From Mesodorylaimus sp. YZB2_4 (lineage: Eukaryota > Nematoda > Enoplea > Dorylaimida > Dorylaimidae), in NCBI GenBank assembly GCA_030248295.1, contig JASANH010001367.1, forward strand, positions 620,001 to 684,000: a stretch of DNA of 64,000 bases, written 5' to 3'. The translations under genes and the position numbers were made by a program. The notes under the pieces were generated by a model. The model ran no database searches, was not told where the DNA came from, and worked only from the letters and a program-made list of their open reading frames with translations. Below, one piece after another: positions 55,417-64,000 of this stretch; positions within the stretch are counted from its first letter, which is position 1, and each line of letters begins with the position of its first letter.

Positions 55417-58045
55417 TCACAACTCCAGTTCGTCTGGTTCCGAATCCAGCTTCACACCGAGCATGTCGAACAGATGTTCAACGCGCGACAGATACTCTGG
55501 GTCCGGGTAGCCGCAGCTGAAAAACAGGTCAGGTGGGTGGGGTAAGGAGTGGACGTTACTTACTTCGATCGGCCACCAGTGAGACTCGTCTTATGAGGGA
55601 TCACACCCCAAGTGACCCCGTCATCGTTCCACGAAGACAACGACTTTCCAACACTAAACACGAGACCACGCTGAAACCACACACGTTTAGAAATCTGATA
55701 AAAACAAGTGGCAGGCACAAACTTGGTTACTTCGAAGGCTATGCGCAACAGTTCAGCAACTCGTTTTCCATGGTCAGTGCTCGGCAAATAAGCGACGCGA
55801 GAAATACCAAAACAGTATCGGCCCGGGTGAGGGTTATTGACCTGGAACACAACGACGTGTCAGATCAGATCGGCGGAAGCGAGTCGTCTTCCCTACCCCT
55901 TGCATCCCACCCGGAATCGAGTACGTGATCTCGATGTGGCCAGGCGAGTCCTCGTGGCCGGGCACCGACTGCTCCTTGTCCTGCACGAAACGCACATTCA
56001 TCTCGCCGCCTTCCAACTGATCTCCGACGGATCGTCCGTCGTTCCGTTTCACATCGCTCAAACAGAACGGGCACGTCCCGTGGCCGTCCCTGTCCACGCA
56101 CTCGATATGGAAGGTTCGGTAGCAGCGCAGACACATCTCCGTCTCTTCTATGGCCCCGAGGTCGCTCTCCTCGCCGTACACCGTTATGGCCGCGTCGCAG
56201 ATCTGGCACGTATCCTGCTCGGGGAAGTGCTCCATCAGAAATTGAATAAAGTTACGAGTGTGCTTCTCTTCCAAAGCCTTGGCTTCTTCTGAAACAAGTC
56301 AGCACTGAAACAGTTAACGAGGATTACTGTTGAAGCAGGGAGTGACGGACCCACGGTTTTTGCGTTTTGCTTCTTCTTCTCTTCTTTCTTTAATTTGCCC
56401 ACCTCCTGATTCGATCCTTGCTTTCCCTGGCCAGCGACGGGCACTTCGATTGCTGCCAACCACGCAGCCACGGCGGCATCGGAATCTTTGGTGGCGGTCG
56501 ATTTTGGAGGCAAGGCCATAGCTTGGTCCATTTTCCCATCGTCAACGTTCCCCATGGCTAAACTTGGCAACGGCGATTTTGGGGCTCCTTTGGCGGTGCA
56601 GGAAGCTGAGAAGCGTTCGCCGAAACAACGAGCCATAGCCGCGTTATAGTGAACGAACTTGATCGTGTTCGTGGTGGTCATGCCCATCGACAGCGCCTCC
56701 ATGACAGCGTCAGCAGCTGCTTGAGCTGATTCGTTCAAACGAGCTAAGAAAGAGCTGGATTACCGGCACGAATTCAAGCGGGAGAAATAGCTTACTGGGC
56801 ACAAAAGGCGAGATGGCCAAGTTGCGGCTTTTGTATTCGTTCGAATTCGTAATACAACTAAGATAGCTCGAATAGATCTGCCCGTAATCAGCCTTCTCGT
56901 CGATGATACTGTGCATGATCCAAGTTATCGTTGAAGAACTGCCTGAATAAAGTGTGACTACTTCGCCTGCTACCAGCGTCTTGTTCTTCAGGACACGCTC
57001 TTGATTCACGCCGTATTCGCCGCCGGTCAATCGATAGAGGCCTTCTTGGATGCGGCGGTCGTGAAACTTCAGATCCTTGTTAGATGGCAGGGCGATCATG
57101 TTCACGTCCTCGTCGAATATATCGCCGCAATACACTTCGATGGTGAACTCGAAATCGCCCGCCCGCAAGTGCACGACCCACGATCGTTTTGACGCCTTTT
57201 TTACTGGACTGACAAGGGCTGGGTCATCGACGGTATCAGTCGAAGCAGAACGAGAATCAACGTTGGCTTCCTCGAATAGCGAGTTTTGCAATTTGTCATT
57301 AAAAGCCTTAGCTATCTTCATATCGGCGGTTTCGACCATCGACACGATTCCGTCCACTGTTCTCAAGGTTGCCGGAAAACGACGAACGCCATCGAACAAA
57401 GTCACATCTTTAAACCCACCCGATTCGTTTCGGACCGCCGACACCAGTTCGTCGCTAATGGCTAATTGAACGCTGTTGAACAACTACAAGTCAAATATAC
57501 AAAATATTACCTACCGTATTTTAGGGCGAAGGAATAAGGGCCACCGGAGTACGTCACCTTAATCACATGCCCAACGCACGTACGGTACAAAGAGCATGGA
57601 TGGGCGATTTCATGGCGAGGAGCCCTTGCATGGAAATCACCAGGTCACTGCTTGGACCCCGTTTGATGAAAGGAAATCGTGTGCCAAGCAGAGCGGTACC
57701 TGTTCCTCGACCAATACATACACCAGAAGACTTACTTCTTCCCCGAATATCAATACGCATGGAGCTCTATTAATTCGCACACGATTTCGACATTTTTTCA
57801 AAATATTCCACACTAAAACACGGGAAAACATACAGCGGAGAGCCCAAGAAAACAACTAGCGTACCTTTTTCATTTTCTGTTATCACTATGTAATATTCTT
57901 GTTCCAAATCGGGCAGCACCATTTGAATACCGTTCTGGCAACCCGAAATGCGTTCCAAATCTCGCTTCACATAATCGCTCCAGGGACCATCGAGCGGAAC
58001 GTTCATTACGTATAGCCTAGTCTGAGAGGATTTTCGACACTCCAT
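55417..58045 (-). CDS. Deltex-family E3 ubiquitin ligase with macro domain (macro-RING-DTC)
   Basis: Exons: 58045-57865, an unresolved stretch to 57484, then 57483-56796, 56743-56351, 56288-55897, 55841-55731, 55670-55564, 55516-55417; from 57483 onward the phases close. The N-terminus (TRLYVMNVPLDGPWSDYVKR) may be an RRM-like module. A degenerate macro domain follows (IEVYCGDIFDEDVNMIALPS, YRLTGGEYGVN, IMHSIIDEKADYGQIYSSYL, NLAISPFVP), then a Lys-rich linker. The RING reads TCQICDAA, MCLRCYRTFHIEC, GTCPFCLSD. The deltex C-terminal domain is clear: VGDQLEGGEMNVRF, PGHEDSPGHIEITYSIPGG, NPHPGRYCFGISRVAYLP, WNDDGVTWGVIPHKTSLTGG, NCGYPDPEYLSRV. The DTC pocket binds ADP-ribose/NAD in known deltexes, so the architecture recalls the DTX3L/PARP9 pair in one chain. 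In the macro domain the NAAN motif is ALPSN-like, so hydrolysis is doubtful. Confidence 0.85.
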
Positions 58046-60435
58046 TTTATTTTACAACTTCGACACCCGTAAAACTCTAAAAACAGACCTATTCACAGGA
58101 AAGACGATTCGTGGAATGAGAATTCAAATGGCATAAGGCAACGCACTGTAAAGTCCTCGTGTGACAAGCATCAGACTAATCGATAGCACGAAGTCACTGT
58201 ACACAATCCATCATGGCATAGAATATATCTACATTAGGTCAGCACAATTGCCGCAGCGGTTTGTGTAAAACTATCCGCTAGTGATGCTCAATCCATCTTG
58301 CCGCAACCCGTGAATCATGCAGTGTCGTAGTGACGATTTTTCAGGGGGGATCTCTTTATATGCCTTCTGCGTCTACGTCCTTATCGTTATACTTTCAGTA
58401 CGATATTTGCGACACAGAGCTTGTGGTCGACACTTTACCTGCTTAGGCATGTTTAATATGACTTTCACAAGTGGAGTGTAATACGACTGGCTTCATATTA
58501 CTGGAGGGAGTGACTGGTAGAGGTTTCGCACCACTTCAGAACCCCTGCGCAGCCAACGAAGTCTTTTGATCTATTCCATGGCTGAAACATCACCGTGACG
58601 GGTGACGCTCCCAGCTGCCGGCTCCGTGCAGAGTATCGATTGCCAGTCGAGCCTCTACAGGAGATCAGCAATGGCATAACTTAGAAACGAATAAAAAAAT
58701 ATGTTTCGCATCAGATTTGTGACGTCTATGCGCTTAGGCTGCTCGAAAACGGTCGAAAGCGGAAGTTGCTGGGCTGCTCGGCGAAAAATGTCACGAGAAA
58801 TGTCTGCTTTTGTGTCACAAATGCAAGAATGCGCCGTCGGACGGACAGTACGTGGCGAGGTAGTGACAACATGCGGTTGTGTCTGGCATGTTTCTGTATG
58901 AATGCTCGAGATGAACGTCGGAAGCAGTCCTACGGTAATCCAAATCCCCCGCGGTATGGTCCAGCTCACCACACACTTAGCTTTCTCAGGTTCCAGAATT
59001 CGTTTCGGTCATGTTAGACCTGATTTATTTGTGATAACTTATAGTTACAAAAGTTGTTAGACTGCAACATTTCTGTATTGCCCAGTGCAATTTGTCTGGT
59101 TTTTACTTTTCACTACCACCACAGAGAGCGGGTAGGAGGCACGTTATGGTAAAGATAGACCTCCCTGAAGGTAGAGACAGGGCCATCCTCATTCTTATCG
59201 TTACCACAGAAGCAGCAGGCACCACCCAATTGGATTCCGTCGGTCAGTTGGTTACTCGTACCGGCTACAGTTCCATCGAAGTAGAGCAGGGTGTCCACAT
59301 TGACAGTGGTGTGGAGATTGCCAAGAACACATCGGCAAGATAAGATAAGCGGAGAAAGAGAGGCAACTGTGCTCTACTTATCGTCAGCGTCAGGAAAACG
59401 GACTGGCGATGAGGGAACATGACAGCCAAACCCCCTAACACATATCTGCTTACGCCCTAATCGGTAGATGTAAGCTTGAGTCAACGTGAACTTGCAAGTC
59501 GTGTTATCCGAGTTATCACATCCAATGGCAGGCCCCATAGTCCCACAATTCCGCAACATTTGACCATACAAGAATAAGACACTTGAATTAAAAGTGTCGA
59601 ATACGAGTAGGAGGTGCTCAGGAATATATTTTTACATACTGTAGTCCTACACAGTAATTGTAGCAGCAAGTCTAGCCAAAAATGTCGAATAAGCAAGAAT
59701 AAGTGATGTTATCGATGTTATGTATGCAAAAGAGAACTCGTATATACAATTTTGAAGTAGGTGCTGTATATTTCTGCCACCATGCAGTAAACCGTTTTTT
59801 ATGGCATACGGAATAAAGAGAGTCGTATCAGACTCTCTGTGGAATGGTCATCAAATTTTTTAATCAAACAATGTTCCTGCAGAAAATGACATATGCCCAT
59901 GGTTTCTGACTTCATTCGATTGCACTGGGAATGTGCAAACTGACAAAGATGAAAACTAGTTATACTCAGGGATCTCGGATTTACACGCGTGTATGGTATT
60001 TCCTTTAGCTCTGTATGTTTATGTCGGCTAATGGCATGCATGGAGGACAGTGGAAAATCGGTCTGAGGTATGCAAATGGTTGAACGCCTGTTATGCTCAG
60101 CAGATTGGCATGAGCGATGACTAACGCGTTACGAAGATTGCTACAGCTACAGCAACAATAAAACACCGAGCTACCTACGGTACCCGTCGTTCTGTGGTAC
60201 GTAGGCGCAGCCACAGGAATAACCTACTGATGCAGCCGTTTTGTATCGAAGCAGGCCCGCACTATCTCTGATCGGCCCGCTCGCCTTCTTCACACTGCCA
60301 CGGCACTACTTGGTAAGTACGTTCTGTCTATCTATCTATGTAAACCTCCTTATCAGCTAGAATTTTGTCAGCACACAAAAGGAGGTGCGGCAGCACCTTG
60401 TAGGCAGCGTTCTCCTTCTCACTTCTTCGAGCGCA
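58046..60435. other. Intergenic region between deltex-like and fucosyltransferase genes
   Basis: No gene I can assign. Minus-strand frames at 59113-59298 and 59374-59571 are Cys-containing (LGGACCFCGNDKNEDG; CVRGFGCHVPSSPVRF) and might be exons of a small secreted protein, but no consistent splice joins or family match were found. Confidence 0.4.
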
Positions 60436-61605
60436 ATGATTTTACGAAAATCGTGGATTCGACTGCGCAAATTTCGATTATGCTGCATTTTAGCCTTAGT
60501 TTCTGTTGCTTCAGCTTTAATTTTTGTCTTGAGTTTATCATCAGAATGGAAGACCTCGGCGTTTGATTTATCACTGATACCTCCCTTGCCCGCGCCTCCG
60601 ATTATCCTAATATGGACAAAGTGCGATTACATCCGTCGCACATTCAGTGACTGTGCCGAACCCTTGACGCAGTGCCAGTTGACTACAGACCGAAGCCTCC
60701 TGAACCAAAGTACTGCCATCATATTCTGTATCGACTGGTTGAGCTGGTCCGACATTCCACCACCGACCCTTCGCCGACCCGATCAATACTATGTGTTTTT
60801 CACAACTGAGGCGCCACCCATGGTCGACAAATTTACTCACATTCCATTGTTTGAACGCAAAGACTTCTTCAATCTGACTCTAACATATCGGCTCGATTCA
60901 GATGTTAAGTATGTTTATGGAAAATTTCTTCCTCTGCAACAAGAAAAAATGGAGAATCAAACAGAATTAGCGAAGATTGTTGAAGGAAAACAGAAAATGG
61001 CAGCTTGGATTGTCAGTCATTGTCGAACTCCGAGCGGTCGTGAAAGATTTGCAGGCTACCTTAGCCATTACATCCAAATTGATATTTACGGTCGATGCGG
61101 TCCTTTGGAGTGTCCTAGGGATGAAAAGGACCAGTCAAAAAAGTGCGAGCAACTTCTTACGCAGGATTACAAATTCTACATCGCCTTCGAAAATAGTCTT
61201 TGCAGAGATTATGTGACAGAAAAGATTTACAAAATTTTGGGAAGAACTTTGACAGTCCCCATCGCTCTGGAACGGAAAATCATACTGGATACGATTTCTG
61301 ACAAGAAGATGGCCGAAATAATGAACACATCTTTTATTGCTGTGAGTGATTTCGGGTACAACGCCAAAAAATTATCTGATCACTTGATATATTTGGATCG
61401 AAACCTGACTGCGTATTTGGAACATTTTCGATGGAGGAGATGGTACAAAGTACTGGACGACGGGGCAGTATTGAAACCGGGATGCGAGCTGTGTCGGCTT
61501 GTGATGCAGGGAAAACGGCATGTGATCAAGGATATCCATAAGTGGTACGTACAGGATGCCCATTGTCAACGGCCCAAAAGATTTTCCTATTCTTTCTTTG
61601 GCTAA
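60436..61605 (+). CDS. Alpha-1,3-fucosyltransferase (GT10), intronless
   Basis: Golgi type II enzyme that moves fucose from GDP-fucose to N-glycan or LacNAc acceptors. 389 residues from the ATG at 60436: short basic tail (MILRKSWIRLRKFR), signal anchor CCILALVSVASALIFVLSL, Pro-rich stem. The GT10 hallmark is complete: YKFYIAFENSLCRDYVTEKI followed by YKIL, the GDP-fucose-binding motif. Upstream AAWIVSHCRTPSGRERFAGY equals the family's W.VSNC....R..Y block, then IDIYGRCG. Downstream the usual VP(V/I)V.G..Y is changed to VPIALERKII, and NTSFIAVSDF equals the SFI.V.DF block. Four or more Cys in the tail (CELCRLV, DAHCQRP) fit the C-terminal disulfides of animal FucTs. A start 17 codons upstream would need a GTG. 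Single exon. Confidence 0.93.
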   Translation: MILRKSWIRLRKFRLCCILALVSVASALIFVLSLSSEWKTSAFDLSLIPPLPAPPIILIWTKCDYIRRTFSDCAEPLTQCQLTTDRSLLNQSTAIIFCIDWLSWSDIPPPTLRRPDQYYVFFTTEAPPMVDKFTHIPLFERKDFFNLTLTYRLDSDVKYVYGKFLPLQQEKMENQTELAKIVEGKQKMAAWIVSHCRTPSGRERFAGYLSHYIQIDIYGRCGPLECPRDEKDQSKKCEQLLTQDYKFYIAFENSLCRDYVTEKIYKILGRTLTVPIALERKIILDTISDKKMAEIMNTSFIAVSDFGYNAKKLSDHLIYLDRNLTAYLEHFRWRRWYKVLDDGAVLKPGCELCRLVMQGKRHVIKDIHKWYVQDAHCQRPKRFSYSFFG

Positions 61606-63311
61606 AGAAAGGCAAAGTTGGTGCGTGAAAAAGTGTCGGGTAATGGTTTTGAAACATCGTAACTAGAAACTAAAAGCCTCTGTTTGATTACTGTACAGAC
61701 TGACTGTGGAAAGTCATACTGCCATGTTCGAAATAACGAAAAATCATGTTTATACAGACATATCGCGGGGGTCTTTTTTGGCACTTTGGTCCAGGCTTCA
61801 ATAAACCGTCTGAATAAAGCGATGCCAACGATTCAACGATATTGCATCCTGAGCATATGTTTTGGCGCAGACTCGACCAGAAAGAGGACTCGAATCGGAT
61901 GAAACACAAGTCCAAACATGTGTATTACCGCATAGAGTCATAGCAAACTTCGGCTACTGTAGATGTCCGCACTGGTGTCTGGTCTTGATAAAATATTCAA
62001 TAGTACTTTTCAAGTGACGACCAATTTTCGATCCCAGTCTCTACTGGATTTAGTGGAACTCAATGATAAATTGGGACTATTATGAAGCAGTTGCGCGCGC
62101 CAACCCAAAACCATCACGGAATTTCGAAAATACAGACAATAACCAAGCATACAGACAATATTTTCCAAAATTGCGAATGTTGGTGGCTGGTTCAAAGTTG
62201 GGCGTGCGGTCACAACATGGATGGCTTCTTTGATCTTTAGGGATCCGTCTGATCTCGCACGATCGATGATAAGAAAATCATCGCAGCCGGCTTCCTGTCC
62301 CGCTCCAAACATATGCTCCATGATGGCCAAAACCGCTGTTGGTCTGACGTTTTCCCGACTAACAGCGGAATTGGGAAAATACCATCGACTAATAGAATTT
62401 GCGCTTATAGATAATGCCAATGGTTTGATCGCTGGCAGCCATCAGTGGCGGGCGCCCTATTTCTGTGTTATTAATCGATTGGATTTTCATATTTTGATTG
62501 CACTATAGTTTGCTAGCAGCATCAGAGACAATCCGTTTTGGCACTGCAACAATTTCGAACTAGTGATTGATTAGGTTGCACTACGCGTTGTTTTCATTTT
62601 CCAGGGCATCGTAACATACATTTATCTTATAAGGAAGAGTGTAGAAGATTCGAATGATTTAGTGCTCTGACTTACGAGATTTAGACTAATCTTGTTAAAA
62701 AATTTTAGGCTGGGAACTTTTTCAGAGCACGTTTTCTCTTGCCATCTTTTTCGACGACAGCCTTGCTCTAAAATATGAGTGCCACTAGTTCAGGTGGCTT
62801 ACATACATATTGTACCGTGTGTGTAAAGCGCTCTTATCGCACTTCAAAAGTCAGGGTGTTGTAGGATGGGCGGTATCGCCAAGCCCTTTCGCAAAGATAC
62901 GAATCTTATTCTCCCAATCAAACTATAGCCAAGAGCACAATGACTACGTAAGACATGTTTACTGACGTTTTTTTGACCGTTTGCGTAAACAACATTTTGA
63001 GTGGCGACATCCGCTTCGATGTTGCGCAAATCAACCACACTGGCACGAAAATAGGCGTCTAACTTATACGGCTGACTCTCATCACTAATCGTAAGAATGT
63101 TTTCTGCTGACTCGGAGGGCACAATACATAGACTAGAGCGCAACACGGCACGGCATTTCAGGCAAAACTAAACCAGTTTTGGATACGCGCCAAAAACACA
63201 ACAGCCTGCGGCCTCATTGCGACATGTCGGTTTTTACAAATAGCAGCATTTAGATTATGTGACGACTACGTTGATCTGATTGTCGTTGATAACCGTCAAG
63301 CTTGTCCTTCG
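61606..63311. other. Intergenic region between fucosyltransferase and the right-edge gene
   Basis: Contains a retroelement fragment (about 62170-62420). A minus-strand open stretch at 62970-63146 (SESAENILTISDESQPYKLD, YFRASVVDLRNIEADV) followed by GTCAGT could be an exon of an unknown gene, but I see no partner exon. Confidence 0.45.
62170..62420 (-). repeat. Retroelement fossil: GIY-YIG nuclease tail, Penelope-like
   Basis: The translated segment VSRENVRPTAVLAIMEHMFG, then RSDGSLKIKEAIHVV and RPTLNQ, has the layout of the C-terminal GIY-YIG-type endonuclease tail of Penelope-like retroelements (S..N....S.I..H....GH... L...EA..I....P.LN.Q). No reverse transcriptase is nearby. A short, old fragment. 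Confidence 0.4.
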
Positions 63312-64000
63312 ATGTCGAGCGAAAGCTCTGTGTCTAGTGCCGTTTTATCGCCTTTATCGCGGCGTCGATTCTTGAATTTAGGTGAGGAGTTGGGGACTCC
63401 GTCACTGAAATCGATGCCCATGCCAATCGAGCGCTGTGGCATTGTCCAAAGGTACCAAATGACTCCGAACCGATTGCACGATGAATCGAACTCTCCATTA
63501 GCCAGGTAAATATGCAGTAATAGTTTTTCTGCTTGCGGATTTAGTCTTCGAAGGTCTACGCCGATGACTCAAACTTACCATGACTCTCCCCGATTTGGTG
63601 GCCTTATAAGGATAATCTGCGATGAGTAGTTTTAAAATGAGCAGGATTTTCATTTGCCGAACTCTCATATTAGCGCGGCTTTTTCATGCGTTTTGCTTTC
63701 TGTCCTCCCAATCTAACCGAATCCTGCGTTCTTTCAGAAATCTGTTCCTTTTGGATGAATCATGCGATATCGCATTTCCAAATGACGATGACGAAGAGTA
63801 CGAATACACAATTTCGGATCTGGATAGTCCTGCTGTAAGTAGCACACGTCCTATACGTTCTACCATCACTTCCTGTCTTTATTTTACAGAGCGGATCTGC
63901 GTCTGACGATGAGACCACTCAGGCGCCTTGTATATCGTATATGCGAAACTATGAACCGCGTATGCGAAGAATCTCATTTGCTCAATCGGCAGCCTTTTCG
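63312..64000 (+). CDS. 5' part of an unknown gene, runs off right edge
   Basis: Exons 63312-63505, 63738-63834 and 63890 onward have GT-AG borders and matching phases, and the ATG at 63312 is the first in frame. The visible 134 residues start MSSESSVSSAVLSPLSRRRF and include NLGEELGTPSLKSMPMPIER, an acidic patch PNDDDEEYEYTISDLDSPAS, and a basophilic-kinase-like site RMRRISFAQSA. It is Ser/Pro-rich and probably disordered, as in regulatory proteins. No domain is visible yet and I do not recognise the family. Confidence 0.6.

Noticed and set aside
59113-59571. Two Cys-containing minus-strand frames that might be a small secreted protein
   Set aside because: No in-phase GT-AG join between them and no family match; kept only as a note in the intergenic entry.
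62844-63146. 100-codon minus-strand frame
   Set aside because: Looks protein-like but has no partner exon or recognised domain; too weak to call.
1-64000. CRISPR arrays, bacterial operons, promoters of bacterial type
   Set aside because: The DNA is eukaryotic with spliced genes; no regularly spaced short repeats with unique spacers were seen.

Overview
The window is nuclear DNA from an invertebrate animal. The genes are broken by many short introns, mostly 45-500 bp with GT...AG ends. The products are animal ones: receptor tyrosine kinases, a class A GPCR, a Mis12-complex subunit, a bHLH factor, a fatty-acid-binding protein, neprilysin and a deltex ubiquitin ligase. The split-kinase receptors, the divergent PP1-like phosphatase and the NNMT-type methyltransferase make me lean to an ecdysozoan (nematode or tardigrade-like). 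I cannot fix the phylum from sequence alone.

Layout. 1-2806 (-): 5' part of an ENOSF1 / L-fuconate dehydratase gene, 12 exons visible. 3652-7719 (-): M13 peptidase (neprilysin family), 14 exons. 10264-12511 (-): compact DSN1-like kinetochore gene. 12954-14223 (-): fatty-acid-binding protein with the classic four exons. 15170-15640 (+): broken copy of a GPCR whose intact, intronless relative lies at 18278-19495. 21240-21720: retroelement debris, a perfect 50-bp palindrome and a hairpin-rich repeat. 22154-25894 (+): PP1-like phosphatase with a long C-terminal tail; its last intron holds a 1.5-kb terminal-inverted-repeat element. 26611-27732: tRNA-like repeat and a gutted Harbinger element. 33273-35876 (+): intronless Trk-like receptor kinase. 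36127-37350 (-): unknown single-pass membrane protein. 38991-44044 and 44716-50437 (+): tandem pair of FN3-containing split-kinase receptor tyrosine kinases. 50851-51047: degenerate tRNA-Gln and a fold-back hairpin. 51647-52045 (-): bHLH gene of the NHLH/HEN type, not visible as a simple ATG-started frame. 54086-54874 (+): NNMT/PNMT-type methyltransferase. 55417-58045 (-): macro-RING-deltex-C-terminal ubiquitin ligase. 60436-61605 (+): alpha-1,3-fucosyltransferase. 63312 to the right edge (+): 5' part of an unknown gene.

The genes do not form one pathway. Two patterns stand out. Five genes are intron-rich with cleanly phased exons, while four (GPCR, Trk-like kinase, methyltransferase, fucosyltransferase) have no intron at all. 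The gene deserts (14.2-18.3, 19.5-22.1, 26-33.2, 52-54, 58-60.4 kb) hold small dispersed repeats, several of which also sit inside introns of the host genes.

Exon joins were deduced by hand from splice signals, reading-frame phase and family similarity. Phases close exactly for neprilysin, FABP, PP1-like, the membrane protein and both tandem kinases. The deltex 5' region, the middle of DSN1 and the bHLH 5' end are not resolved.
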